Shown here piece after piece: positions 1-8,543 of a stretch of 24,796 nt of DNA; positions within the stretch are counted from its first letter, which is position 1; each line of letters begins with the position of its first letter. A model generated the notes under the pieces. The model ran no database searches. It was not told where the DNA came from and was given only the letters and a program-made list of their open reading frames with translations. Both the position numbers and the translations under genes were made by a program. The DNA comes from JAWOGN01 sp046496815 (GTDB lineage: Bacteria; Desulfobacterota; DSM-4660; Desulfatiglandales; Desulfatiglandaceae), in the NCBI GenBank assembly GCA_046496815.1, contig JAWOGN010000256.1, positions 1 through 24,796 of the forward strand, given 5' to 3'.

Positions 1-43
1 GTTGGAACCGAGTGCGGCCCGGCTGAATGGGGAGGTAAAACCA

Positions 44-196
44 ATGAGTGATTTCCTTTTCGACGGTCTTCTTATATTGAAGGGAGCGTCTCAAAAAGCA
101 AACGTTCCGACTCGTGGAGGGCCGTCGGCCGGCTACATTCACCCAGAGGAGGATGAGGTTTCCTGCATCGCGACATTTTTCGGATCAGACCTCTAA
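44..196 (+). CDS. Possible small ORF (50 aa), unrecognised
   Basis: An ATG at 44 lies 8 nt after a strong GGGGAGG ribosome-binding site and opens a 50-codon frame ending in TAA at 194-196. The peptide is acidic towards the C-terminus, with no membrane segment, signal peptide or motif I recognise. It may be the 3' part of something larger that starts outside the window. The good RBS is the only argument for it; a chance ORF is equally possible. Confidence 0.2.
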   Translation: MSDFLFDGLLILKGASQKANVPTRGGPSAGYIHPEEDEVSCIATFFGSDL

Positions 197-351
197 GGGA
201 GAGGTGACGGCCCGCGTCGTAAGATGCGTCGATATTGATAGGTCGACATCCTCGGGTTGTTGAAGCGCCCCACAGGAAAACTTCGGCGGGATCCGCCTAA
301 ACCGCAGGGGAAGGCGCCGGCGCCGAATTTTCACGATGCAGAGGGAGGGTT
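197..351. other. Intergenic, 3' flank of lpxC
   Basis: There is no convincing ORF or RNA gene here. It contains GC-rich inverted repeats downstream of lpxC, including the weak hairpin listed at 276-297. Confidence 0.4.
276..297 (-). terminator. Weak terminator-like hairpin after lpxC
   Basis: On the minus strand GGCGG-ATC-CCGCC forms a 5-bp GC stem followed by GAAGTTTTCC. The T-run is only four long, so termination would be inefficient. It lies about 55 nt past the lpxC stop codon. Confidence 0.25.
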
Positions 352-1281
352 TCAGGCGGGCAATGGCTTGAGCGTACCAAATCTGGGCAGTCTTACGCTG
401 GTCCCGGTAAATTCCTCAGGAGTTTCGAAACTCAACATCTTCCAATGCTTCTTTGATTTCATCAGTTTCTTTAGCATGTATTGGTTCAAGAAATGGCCCG
501 ACTTTTTAACGACAAAATGGCCGATAATTGGACACCCTACAATCGCAATGTCCCCGATAAAATCAAGAATCTTATGTCTTACAAATTCATCCTCGAATCT
601 TAATCCATCGTCATTGAGAATCCGGAAATCGTCAATGACGACTGCATTGTCAAGCGAACCGCCTTTGGCGAACCCGTTCTCCTTGAGGGTCTGCACATCC
701 TTCAGAAAACCGAAAGTTCGAGCCGTGCTGATTTCTCTGACAAAATCCTTGCCGGAAAAAGTCATCTCGTATTCCTGGTTCCGAAGAAGGGGATGCTTAA
801 AATCGATCATATACGTGATCTTGAGCTCTTTTGAAGGATATATACAAACGGATCGATTCCCATCGTCAATCTTGAAGGGTTTTTTAATCACGATGAACTG
901 TTTTGGTTTTTCCTGTTCCCGGATGCCCCCGCTCTTGATGAGAAAAACAAAAGGGGCGGCACTACCGTCCATAATGGGAACCTCCGGCCCATCGAGCTCC
1001 ACAACCGCATTGCCGATGCCCAGGCCGAAAAAAGCCGCCATCAAGTGCTCTACGGTCGAAATTTTGCAGCCATTCGTCCCGATGGTCGTGGCAAGGGTGG
1101 TGTCAAATATATTATCGAAGTGGACCTTTACGCCGGGTTGATTTTCCAAGTCGGTTCTTACAAATCGAATTCCGCTGTCGGATAGGGCGGGTTTGATGCA
1201 AAGCTTGACTTTCTCTCCCGTATGAAGCCCAATACCTGTGCAGCTCACCGCATGCATCAATGTCCGTTGTCTATAGTCCAC
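352..1281 (-). CDS. lpxC: UDP-3-O-acyl-N-acetylglucosamine deacetylase LpxC
   Basis: Zinc deacetylase that catalyses the committed step of lipid A synthesis: it removes acetate from UDP-3-O-acyl-GlcNAc in the cytosol. The 309-residue length is normal for the family. Catalytic residues are visible: E78-H79 in STVEHLMAA, H236 and D240 in FVRHKILDFIGD, and H263 in KKSGHF. These match the zinc ligands and general base of characterised LpxC. The reading frame starts at a GTG 6 nt after GGGAG; an ATG two bases upstream is out of frame. The gene is divergent from mltA and sits alone on its strand here. A sigma-54-like promoter lies about 50 nt upstream. It implies an LPS-bearing outer membrane. Very confident in the function. 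Confidence 0.97.
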   Translation of the reverse strand: MDYRQRTLMHAVSCTGIGLHTGEKVKLCIKPALSDSGIRFVRTDLENQPGVKVHFDNIFDTTLATTIGTNGCKISTVEHLMAAFFGLGIGNAVVELDGPEVPIMDGSAAPFVFLIKSGGIREQEKPKQFIVIKKPFKIDDGNRSVCIYPSKELKITYMIDFKHPLLRNQEYEMTFSGKDFVREISTARTFGFLKDVQTLKENGFAKGGSLDNAVVIDDFRILNDDGLRFEDEFVRHKILDFIGDIAIVGCPIIGHFVVKKSGHFLNQYMLKKLMKSKKHWKMLSFETPEEFTGTSVRLPRFGTLKPLPA

Positions 1282-1327
1282 ATTTCACTCCCAATTTTGT
1301 CGGCTCATAATTTTGATTCGGACATTG

Positions 1328-1347
1328 ATAGCATACCGCATGCCAAA
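1328..1347 (-). promoter_or_regulatory. Candidate sigma-54 (-24/-12) promoter for lpxC
   Basis: The minus strand reads TTGGCATGCGGTATGCTAT. The GG and GC dinucleotides are separated by exactly 10 nt, as in the sigma-54 consensus TGGCAC-N5-TTGC. The start site would fall about 38 nt before the lpxC GTG. No sigma-70 promoter of comparable quality was seen. A single motif of this size can occur by chance. Confidence 0.3.
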
Positions 1348-1480
1348 AGGAAATTCATGTCGAGGAACGAGCAATTGCGTCCGTGTCTGTTCAAGTTTTA
1401 TGAACTGGTAAAAGGTCGCAAACCACCATTTTCTTCATCCTGGGTTAAATTGAAACTCAGTTTTTTCAGTCACTTAAAGG

Positions 1481-1498
1481 AAAAACGGCCCCGTTTTT
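1481..1498. terminator. Symmetric hairpin AAAAACGG-CC-CCGTTTTT
   Basis: A perfect 8-bp inverted repeat with a 2-nt loop and T5 on both strands, in the lpxC-mltA divergent spacer. It has the form of a short bidirectional terminator, but neither flanking gene ends here, so it may instead be a regulatory palindrome or a relic. Confidence 0.3.
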
Positions 1499-1784
1499 CA
1501 ACGCAGTGCTGATAAGTTACGATATTATCAAGTTTATTTGCTGAATTTTAACAACCCAAATTTTGGGACAAGATGGCTTTCCGGCTTGGGACGCAGAATG
1601 TGTCAAAAACAACACAGCGCTAGGGTCTAAACGCAACAGTTTGATACGTTCTTTTTTCCCGATTTCAAAACGCCGGTGACTTGAAAAAATGAAAATTCTA
1701 TATTACTAAATCGGTTAAATCAACCCCGAGGAACCAAGCGTTACACGATGTCTCAATAACCCCAACCCAGCATCGGATTTAAAA

Positions 1785-3011
1785 ATGACCTTCAAAACCA
1801 TACTACAAAAATCCCTCCACTTGCTGATTGCCACATGTCTTTTGGGCTGCTATCCCGCACTCAAGAAGGAGGCGCAGCGACCTGAAGAGGCCCTTCGACC
1901 CGTTCGCTTTTTCTATCCGACATTTCAGGACGACACGGATATGGAGTCTCTGGCCCTGGCGATCCGGAGAGACCTTGAATATCTCGCCCGGCTCGACCCC
2001 GATAGAACCTTTCACTATGGACCTCACACATTTACCTGCGATCAGGTCCGAGATAGCCAGCAATTCTTCTTGGAACTTATAGAAAAGCATCTGAAACCGG
2101 AACAATTGGATGCGGCGATTCGGAAGCATTTCCGTGTGTATCGCGCCGCCGGGGGATCGGGAAACAAGAAGGTCCTTTTCACAGGCTATTTTGAACCGGC
2201 GTACCCGGGGAGCCTCACAGCGGATGAAACGTACAAGTATCCCATCTATGCGAAACCGGATGACATCATTCGAATTGATCTGTCGCGCTTCAATGAGAAG
2301 TTTGAAGGAGAGAGTATTCTCGCGAGAATCCAGGATGAAAAAGTGCTGCCATATTATTCACGGGAACAGATTGACGAAGAAAAGGCCCTGGCGGGGCGAG
2401 ATCTTGAACTCGCGTGGATGAAAGATCCCTTGGACGTAACGTTTCTTCATATCCAAGGTTCGGGCCGACTCACATTGCCGAGTGGCGAAAGTGTTTCTGT
2501 GGGATACCACGCATCCAATGGGCGACCCTACAGAAGCATCGGAAAATACATACTTGACAAAGGCTATATGGAGAGAGATCAAATGTCCATGCAGGGCATT
2601 CGGCGGCATCTCACCAAACATCCCGAAATCCTGAGCGAAGTCCTCAATCACAATCCTTCCTATGTATTCTTTCGCATCCTGGAGAGCGGTCCGCTGGGCA
2701 ACATCAATGTGCCGCTTACACCCGGCAGATCCATTGCCCTTGATTCGAGACTTTTTCCAAAAGGCGCGCTCGCGTTTGTTTCGTGCCGAAAGCCGGTTGT
2801 GAACGCGGCGGGCGAAATTACGGACTGGCGGCAATTTTCCAGGTTTGTTTTGAACCAGGACACCGGCAGCGCGATCAAAGGAGCGGGAAGAGCTGATTTT
2901 TACTGGGGAAGCGGCCCGTTTGCCGAGGTGGCTGCCGGGCATATGAAGCATGAGGGTGATTTGTATATTCTGGTAAAGAAACCTGAACCGCTCACTCTTG
3001 GTATAAATTAA
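1785..3011 (+). CDS. mltA: Membrane-bound lytic murein transglycosylase A (MltA)
   Basis: Lytic transglycosylase that cleaves the MurNAc-GlcNAc bond of peptidoglycan with formation of 1,6-anhydro ends; it acts in the periplasm. The 408-residue product begins with a lipoprotein signal: a hydrophobic stretch, then the lipobox LLGC with Cys22. The N-terminal and middle region matches the MltA domain (e.g. VLFTGYFEPAYPGS, FLHIQGSGRL, GYHASNGRPYRSIGKY). The C-terminal 3D domain is seen in IALDSRLFPKGALAFV and QDTGSAIKGAGRADFYWG, which contains the conserved aspartates. It starts at an ATG in TTTAAAAATG with only a weak GGAT upstream. Its stop codon overlaps the glyS stop on the other strand by 4 nt. 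Confidence 0.95.
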   Translation: MTFKTILQKSLHLLIATCLLGCYPALKKEAQRPEEALRPVRFFYPTFQDDTDMESLALAIRRDLEYLARLDPDRTFHYGPHTFTCDQVRDSQQFFLELIEKHLKPEQLDAAIRKHFRVYRAAGGSGNKKVLFTGYFEPAYPGSLTADETYKYPIYAKPDDIIRIDLSRFNEKFEGESILARIQDEKVLPYYSREQIDEEKALAGRDLELAWMKDPLDVTFLHIQGSGRLTLPSGESVSVGYHASNGRPYRSIGKYILDKGYMERDQMSMQGIRRHLTKHPEILSEVLNHNPSYVFFRILESGPLGNINVPLTPGRSIALDSRLFPKGALAFVSCRKPVVNAAGEITDWRQFSRFVLNQDTGSAIKGAGRADFYWGSGPFAEVAAGHMKHEGDLYILVKKPEPLTLGIN

Positions 3012-5086
3012 ATGGAGAACTTGGACAAGTCCGCGACACGCAGGAACACCTTTGCCAGATGCTGCAAAAGCCCTACCCTGTTCGCCCTCAAAGCCTCATC
3101 TTCCTTCGTTAGAATCTCCACGCCGTCAAAAAACGCGTCCACCGGCTTCCGAAGTCTGCCCAGCAGGCGCATCGCCTCATAATATTTCATTTCTTCCAAG
3201 CAGTCGTGGACCTCGTCTTTCAGCGACTGATAAATCTCCCACAAATCCGATTCACAGTCTTCTTTGAAAAAACCCGGGTCCACCTCGAACGGGACCGCCT
3301 GTTTTTTGAGTATGTTGATGATTCTTTTAAAGGTGAACGCCAGTTCCTGAAATTCTTTTGATTCCGAGACGAACCGTTTGAGCTGATCAATCCGGGTGTG
3401 CAATTGATGGATTCGATCAAACTCCACCGAAATCACAGCTTCAATCAGGTCTGAGTCATAGCCCAACCGCAGCATCATTTGCTTATAGCGCTCTCTAAAA
3501 AACCCTCTGACTCTGGAAAACAGCATGTCATTGTTTGACGCAATCTCCTTCTGTAATATCGATATGCTCGTTTGGATGAATTCCTCAAGCGAAAGATCCC
3601 AACCCATTTTTTCCATGATCCGAATGACGGCGAGCGCATGCCTTCGGAGGGCAAAAGGATCCGAACTGCCTGAGGGCTCCAAACCGACGGCAAAGCAGCC
3701 GACAATCGTATCCATGCGGTCGGCACACCCGACGATGGCCCCGATCTCTGATTGGGGAAGCTCGCCGCCGGCCCTTTCGGGTGCGTAGTGCTCGCGGATT
3801 GCGTTGCAAATTTCACCCGGATACCCTTCCAGGCTTGCATACACTTCTCCCATAACCCCCTGCAAGGTCGGGAACTCCGTGACCATGTGAGTGACCAGAT
3901 CGCATTTACACAGTTCTGCAGCAGTTCTTACCTCCTTGAGTCGCTTGGGCGAAATCTTTTCACCCAAGTACTCAGCCAGCCCGGCAAAACGCTGAACCTT
4001 TGCAAACGAAGTCCCCAAGTCGGCCTGATAAATAACTCCCTTTAAATCTTCCAACCGGTCCGCAAGCGCCCGTTTCCGGTCCTCTCTAAAAAAGAAGTCT
4101 GCATCGGACAGCCTGGCTCGCAGCACTCTTTCATGACCTTTGCGTACCACGGACGCGTCCGTTGCGGCCGTATTGTTGACCGCCACAAAATTAGGCATCA
4201 GTCGCAGTTCCCTGTCGTAAACCGCGAAGTATTTCTGATGTTCTTTCATGGCGGTGATGAGGACAGGGGCGGGGAGATCCAGAAAGGCTTTGTCAAAGCC
4301 GCCGCAGACGCCGGAGGGGTATTCGATAAGATTTGCCACCGTGCTTACCAATTCGGGATCGTGGGCCGGATTTCCCCCCGCGGTTTCGGCGGCTTCCTTG
4401 ACCACTCTCTCCACGTATGTTTCTCTTTCTTGCTGATGCACGACGACAAACCCTTCCTTCATGGCTTGAAGATACGCTTGAACCCCGGTGACTTCCCTGG
4501 CCGAAGGCGCCATAAACCGATGCCCTCTCGTGGTATTACCGCTTTTGACACCCCCGATCTCGAATGGAATGACTTCACCTCTCAGAAGGGCGACAACCCA
4601 CTGAATGGGCCGGACAAATGGAAATCCGACTGCCCCCCAGCGCATAGACTTGGGCCACGGAATGTCTGCGATGAGCTTGGGTAAAACATCCGATAGGATA
4701 TCCTTCGTAAGGCTACCGGGAATCCGGCGTTTCACATAAAGGTACTCTCCTTTTGGAGTCTTCACGCACTCCAGTGACTCGACGGAGACGCCTTGTCGCT
4801 GCGCAAAACCCAATGCGGCCTTTGTCGGGGCCCCCTGTGCATCATACGCCACCCGTTTGGGTGGACCGAGGAGTTCTTGAACCAAATCCTCCTGGTTTTC
4901 TGAGATGCCTTCAGCAACCAAAACGAGTCGTCTGGGCGTTCCAAATACCTGCAGGCTCCCTTCCACTCCGATCCGGGCTTCTCCTAAAGAAGTTTCGAAA
5001 AGCCTTCTAAAATCCTTGAGGCCCCTCTCAAGATATCCCGAGGGGATCTCTTCCGTTCCTATTTCCAAAAGTAACTCAGCGGGCAT
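3008..5086 (-). CDS. glyS: Glycyl-tRNA synthetase beta subunit
   Basis: Beta subunit of the bacterial alpha2-beta2 glycyl-tRNA synthetase; it binds tRNA-Gly and works with GlyQ in the cytosol. The protein is 692 aa from the chosen ATG at 5086, a normal length. This start is preceded by AGGA with a 7-nt spacer, and the N-terminus MPAELLLEIGTEEIPSGYLE is the family's typical opening. The frame is open for another 98 codons upstream, but that part does not resemble GlyS. Family landmarks include TPRRLVLV, KEHQKYFAVYD, DADFFFREDR and a C-terminal helical region for tRNA anticodon binding. It lies 128 nt downstream of glyQ and presumably shares its transcript. It meets mltA tail to tail with a 4-nt overlap, leaving no room for a separate terminator. 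Confidence 0.96.
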   Translation of the reverse strand: MPAELLLEIGTEEIPSGYLERGLKDFRRLFETSLGEARIGVEGSLQVFGTPRRLVLVAEGISENQEDLVQELLGPPKRVAYDAQGAPTKAALGFAQRQGVSVESLECVKTPKGEYLYVKRRIPGSLTKDILSDVLPKLIADIPWPKSMRWGAVGFPFVRPIQWVVALLRGEVIPFEIGGVKSGNTTRGHRFMAPSAREVTGVQAYLQAMKEGFVVVHQQERETYVERVVKEAAETAGGNPAHDPELVSTVANLIEYPSGVCGGFDKAFLDLPAPVLITAMKEHQKYFAVYDRELRLMPNFVAVNNTAATDASVVRKGHERVLRARLSDADFFFREDRKRALADRLEDLKGVIYQADLGTSFAKVQRFAGLAEYLGEKISPKRLKEVRTAAELCKCDLVTHMVTEFPTLQGVMGEVYASLEGYPGEICNAIREHYAPERAGGELPQSEIGAIVGCADRMDTIVGCFAVGLEPSGSSDPFALRRHALAVIRIMEKMGWDLSLEEFIQTSISILQKEIASNNDMLFSRVRGFFRERYKQMMLRLGYDSDLIEAVISVEFDRIHQLHTRIDQLKRFVSESKEFQELAFTFKRIINILKKQAVPFEVDPGFFKEDCESDLWEIYQSLKDEVHDCLEEMKYYEAMRLLGRLRKPVDAFFDGVEILTKEDEALRANRVGLLQHLAKVFLRVADLSKFSI

Positions 5087-5214
5087 GACATTTTCCTGTA
5101 ACTTTTCCATGTTCCTGCCGTCCGTGCACTGCCGCATCCCATCGTCCCTCTGAATAAAAATCCTGAAGCCGAATATTTTTTCAAAATCCGACACAGACAA
5201 CATGCTTGCGGGCT

Positions 5215-6084
5215 TCATCGATGCAAGAGCGGGTACCCCATCTCCTCTCTTTGGGCGACGTAGTTCTTTGCAACGAGACGAGCCAAGTTCCTGATCCGAT
5301 CGATATAATGGGTTCTCTCGGTAACACTGATTGCCCCCCTGGCCTCCAGGATATTGAAGGTGTGGGAGCACTTCAAACAATAATCATAAGCCGGAAGAAC
5401 CAGTCCGTTTTCGCTCAGCTTCAGGGATTCTTGTTCATACATACCAAAGCTTTTCAAAAGCATTTCCACGTCGGCAACTTCAAAATTATAGACCGAAAGC
5501 TCCCATTCCCCTTTCTTATGGATATCCCCGTATCGCACCCGGTCATTCCACATGAGGTCATAGACGTTGTCTTTTTCCTGAAGATACATGGCGATTCTTT
5601 CCAAGCCGTATGTAAGTTCCACGGATATGGGATCCAGCCTGATGCTGCCGGCCAATTGAAAATAGGTGAACTGGGTGATCTCCATACCATCCAGCCAGAC
5701 CTCCCACCCAAGACCCGAAGCGCCGACCGTGGGAGACTCCCAGTCATCCTCGACAAACCGTATATCATGATCCATGGGATCGATCCCCAAGGCTTGCAAG
5801 CTCTTGAGATACAGTTCTTGGATATCGATCGGAGAGGGCTTGACAATCACCTGGTATTGATAATAATGCCCCAGCCGATTCGGGTTATCGCCGTATCGAC
5901 CGTCTGTAGGACGTCTGGAGGGCTCAACGTAGGCGACGGACCAGGGCTCGGGCCCCAGCACCCTCAAGAGTGTCGCAGGATTAAAGGTCCCGGCACCGAC
6001 TTCCACGTCGTAGGGTTGTTGAATCAAGCACCCATAATCAGCCCAGTATTTTTCAAGGACCCGAATCAATTCTTGAAAGTTCAT
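5215..6084 (-). CDS. glyQ: Glycyl-tRNA synthetase alpha subunit
   Basis: Catalytic subunit that forms glycyl-adenylate and charges tRNA-Gly together with GlyS. From the ATG at 6084 it is 289 aa and begins MNFQELI; a TTG 33 nt upstream would add eleven unconserved residues. Highly conserved family segments are visible: WADYGCLIQQPYDVEVGAGT, EPSRRPTDGRYGDNPNRL, YYQYQVIVKP and ITQFTYFQLAG. A GGGGG stretch serves as RBS. A strong sigma-70 promoter lies about 90 nt upstream. The presence of glyQS rather than single-chain GlyRS fits most Gram-negative bacteria. Confidence 0.98.
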   Translation of the reverse strand: MNFQELIRVLEKYWADYGCLIQQPYDVEVGAGTFNPATLLRVLGPEPWSVAYVEPSRRPTDGRYGDNPNRLGHYYQYQVIVKPSPIDIQELYLKSLQALGIDPMDHDIRFVEDDWESPTVGASGLGWEVWLDGMEITQFTYFQLAGSIRLDPISVELTYGLERIAMYLQEKDNVYDLMWNDRVRYGDIHKKGEWELSVYNFEVADVEMLLKSFGMYEQESLKLSENGLVLPAYDYCLKCSHTFNILEARGAISVTERTHYIDRIRNLARLVAKNYVAQREEMGYPLLHR

Positions 6085-6172
6085 GCGTTCCCCCGGGGGT
6101 TCCTGTTTGTCAGGCAAAGCAAGAAATCCACATTCTCAATCGGATAGGATAAGCGGTGATTCAGAGAAGGCG

Positions 6173-6201
6173 AAATTACCACCGGGCAGATCAGTTGTCA
6201 A
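6173..6201 (-). promoter_or_regulatory. Sigma-70 promoter for glyQ-glyS
   Basis: On the minus strand a consensus -35 TTGACA (6196-6201) is separated by 17 nt from TAATTT (6173-6178). Transcription would begin near 6166 and give an 80-nt leader before the glyQ ATG. I see no T-box or riboswitch structure in that leader. Confidence 0.6.
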
Positions 6202-6354
6202 GTCGGCCATTTGGAGTGCTGTGGATTGTAAAATCAACATTTTTTCAGGAAAAAACGCCCCCGCAACCCGATGAAGACAGCGGTTCCAGGCCCGGAAAAA
6301 AAAGTTTGTCGGCGGTGCCTGGCCCATGCAACTCCGCGGTGAATCAACCTCGGT

Positions 6355-6383
6355 TTGCAGGATTAAAAATGATGTGTTACAGT
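6355..6383 (+). promoter_or_regulatory. Candidate sigma-70 promoter for pcm
   Basis: TTGCAG (6355-6360), a 17-nt spacer, then TACAGT (6378-6383). It lies 45 nt before the chosen pcm ATG. The -35 has four consensus bases and the -10 has the key T-A----T. Divergent from the glyQ promoter. Confidence 0.4.
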
Positions 6384-6427
6384 TGTTTCACAACCCAAAA
6401 AATCTGCTTCCTTTCTTGAGAATTACC

Positions 6428-7081
6428 ATGGTCCGTTCCACGGATTATCGCCTGGCCAGAGAACGAATGGTCAAGAAACAGCTCATCCCCCGGGGCATTA
6501 AAGACCCTCGGGTCCTGGAAGTGATGGGGAAAATCCCCAGGCACCGGTTTATCGAAGAGGCGCTGGTCGGCGAGGCGTACAACGACCATCCCCTGCCCAT
6601 CGGAAGCAACCAAACCATCTCTCAGCCCTATATCGTAGCCCTCATGACGGAAGCCCTCGAATTGAAAGGGGAAGAAAGCGTGCTCGAGATCGGCACCGGC
6701 AGCGGCTACCAAACAGCTATCTTGGCGGAATTATCCGGCAAGGTTCATACCGTTGAAAGAATCCGCGCGCTGCTGGTCAAGGCAAGGAATCTCCTTGCGG
6801 AATTGGGTTATACCAACATTTTATTTAAGGGTTTTGACGGGACCTTGGGCTGGAAAGAGTATTCCCCCTATGATGCCATCATCGTCACTGCCGGCGCGCC
6901 GAGCGCCCCTCAGCCCCTCCTCGATCAACTGGCGAAAGGGGGAAGACTCATCATCCCTGTGGGGAATAAATTCAGTCAGGAGTTGGTGCGAATCACGAAA
7001 AGAAACGGGGGAATTACGGAAACAAACCTCGGCGGATGCCGATTTGTCAACCTGGTGGGCGCACACGGTTGGGATGAATAG
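6428..7081 (+). CDS. pcm: Protein-L-isoaspartate O-methyltransferase
   Basis: SAM-dependent enzyme that methylates L-isoaspartyl residues in aged proteins and starts their repair; cytosolic. From the ATG at 6428 the protein has 217 aa, normal for bacterial Pcm. The frame extends 34 codons upstream, but that part is not conserved. Diagnostic segments: RMVKKQLIPRGI, a family-typical NQTISQPYIVALMTE substrate loop (around residues 61-75), SAM motif I VLEIGTGSGYQTAIL (85-99), and PYDAIIVTAGA. It is transcribed from its own promoter between glyQ and the convergent DUF362 gene. A weak GAG-type RBS precedes it. Confidence 0.95.
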   Translation: MVRSTDYRLARERMVKKQLIPRGIKDPRVLEVMGKIPRHRFIEEALVGEAYNDHPLPIGSNQTISQPYIVALMTEALELKGEESVLEIGTGSGYQTAILAELSGKVHTVERIRALLVKARNLLAELGYTNILFKGFDGTLGWKEYSPYDAIIVTAGAPSAPQPLLDQLAKGGRLIIPVGNKFSQELVRITKRNGGITETNLGGCRFVNLVGAHGWDE

Positions 7082-7136
7082 GCCCCGCTGAGCGATGCCG
7101 ACCCCGCACATCTATACTTGGAAAAATTTGTCGCTT

Positions 7137-8465
7137 TCACTGGACCTCAAAGAACGCGTGATCAAATTCGGGTCTGCCTTGGTATTTTTTCATATACCGC
7201 CCCGGCGCCTTTTCCATGTCTTCAAAAACCGCCGGATCCAAAGGGATGCCCGCCCGATGAAATGCCTTTATGATGTCCTTCGTTGAAGGCGGGCAACCTT
7301 TTACGGGAATCATTTCGTTAATATCAGGGTTTTCCTTGTTTGCCTGATAGATGCACTTTCCCATGAGAATTGTGTGACGTTTTCCCGGCGTCGGCTTCAT
7401 GGCTTTGCCGGTCAGCACTTCCACATCATCCCATGGGCGACCTTTCCAGGCCTGGGCGATGCCCGCCAGAATCGAAGCGTTCAGCAAGGAACAGTAGGTG
7501 CACAGGGTCAGATCGTACTTTCGATAGGAGAGCCCCCGGATGCCCATGCGCTTCATGGGCGCAGGAAGGCTTTCCCCTCCGGTTTCATCATAGGGGAAAT
7601 CGTGCCGGTGTGGAGAGGCCATCTTTGCCGGCGATTCCCCCACGATTTGAAAATCAGACAAGTCCGCCGGTCTATCTTGATGAAGTGCCGCAAACAAAAG
7701 ATGGGGGACGGCTGAAGGGTCATATCCCAGAATGCTTGCGCCCACCATATCGGCGGAAAGCATGTCTGAGGATGCAATCAGGATATTACTGCGCCGCACT
7801 GTCCCATCGAAACCCGGGCCTCTCTCATTGGAATAGATGCCATCCACAACCGTGAAGCTGGGGGGTATGGCCTCCGGAAGCCTTGCGATCATGGAGTTTA
7901 GATCCCTGGCCGGGTGAGCGCTGTGACATTTCTTTCGGGACTCGATATCCAGTGTGCCTTTTAAGTTCTTGATTCCGAGACTGACCACCGTCTGGGCGTG
8001 GGTTTTGAGCACGGGAATGTCAACCAGCAAGTCGCTCCGGACCATGTCTCTGTTCAACCGAAGCGTGATTCCTTCCCCGAAATCAACCTCCGTAAATGCG
8101 CTTTCATGAATGTTGATACACTTTACCCCATAGCGGCGCTTCAGGACATTGTAACCCAGGCTTTCAAATGCATGGGCGGGCGTCTCTCTGTCCCGGGGAT
8201 CAAAGGTTACCATCCCTTCACCGATGGTTATGTCTTCCACCCCTCGTTCCTTGAGGAGGATAACTACGTCTTCAACAACCCGGGAAGTGGTAATCACACC
8301 CCACATGGGAAAAAGCGTCGCGCGGGTCCAAAAAACGATATTCGGTTTGATGAAGACTCTTGCCTGGGGGGCAAGATTATCCAAGCCCCGTGCGAGCTCA
8401 ACCGCCTTTCGAACCGACTCCAAAGGCTTCTCATATCTTACGATCGAGACAATTTTTTGGGTCAT
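7137..8465 (-). CDS. DUF362 domain-containing protein
   Basis: A 442-residue cytosolic protein with the DUF362 core. Visible features are FIKPNIV (residues 38-44), the IPVLKTHAQTVVSLGIKNLKG block (150-170), VVDGIYSNERGPGFDG (207-221) and the ADMVGASILGYDP segment (238-250). A C-terminal half with a CTYC pair and the LMGKCIYQANKENPDINE block is typical of the longer anaerobe form. DUF362 proteins are abundant in anaerobic bacteria and archaea and are often fused to ferredoxin domains; this one lacks a canonical 4Fe-4S motif set. The biochemical role is not established. The ATG has AAGG upstream. It is the last gene of the minus-strand prmA group, 78 nt after the thioesterase. Confidence 0.85.
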   Translation of the reverse strand: MTQKIVSIVRYEKPLESVRKAVELARGLDNLAPQARVFIKPNIVFWTRATLFPMWGVITTSRVVEDVVILLKERGVEDITIGEGMVTFDPRDRETPAHAFESLGYNVLKRRYGVKCINIHESAFTEVDFGEGITLRLNRDMVRSDLLVDIPVLKTHAQTVVSLGIKNLKGTLDIESRKKCHSAHPARDLNSMIARLPEAIPPSFTVVDGIYSNERGPGFDGTVRRSNILIASSDMLSADMVGASILGYDPSAVPHLLFAALHQDRPADLSDFQIVGESPAKMASPHRHDFPYDETGGESLPAPMKRMGIRGLSYRKYDLTLCTYCSLLNASILAGIAQAWKGRPWDDVEVLTGKAMKPTPGKRHTILMGKCIYQANKENPDINEMIPVKGCPPSTKDIIKAFHRAGIPLDPAVFEDMEKAPGRYMKKYQGRPEFDHAFFEVQ

Positions 8466-8543
8466 ATCGGCCTTGTTGGGATCCCCGGCTCACGAACTGA
8501 ATGCAACCACCTCTTTAAACGCTTCTGAAGCCTACCTCCAACT

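Larger units (their letters stand above)
1284..1784. other. lpxC-mltA divergent intergenic region (~500 nt)
   Basis: An AT-rich region without a convincing gene. It holds the lpxC leader and sigma-54-like motif, the 1481-1498 hairpin, and a small palindrome CCCAAATTTTGGG near 1555-1567. TTGAAA (1681-1686) followed 14 nt later by TATTAC is a weak candidate mltA promoter. Confidence 0.4.

Noticed and set aside
257..1141. 294-codon plus-strand ORF
   Set aside because: It is the antisense shadow of lpxC, whose catalytic motifs are clear on the minus strand.
1222..1512. 96-codon plus-strand ORF in the lpxC-mltA spacer
   Set aside because: It begins within lpxC antisense sequence, has no RBS, and shows no conserved pattern.
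5087..5380. 98-codon N-terminal extension of glyS
   Set aside because: The extension does not resemble GlyS, overlaps glyQ, and a good RBS precedes the ATG at 5086.
5206..6147. 313-codon plus-strand ORF
   Set aside because: It is the antisense shadow of glyQ, which is unambiguous on the minus strand.
6085..6165. T-box or glycine riboswitch in the glyQ leader
   Set aside because: The predicted leader is only about 80 nt and I could not find the conserved T-box or riboswitch core.
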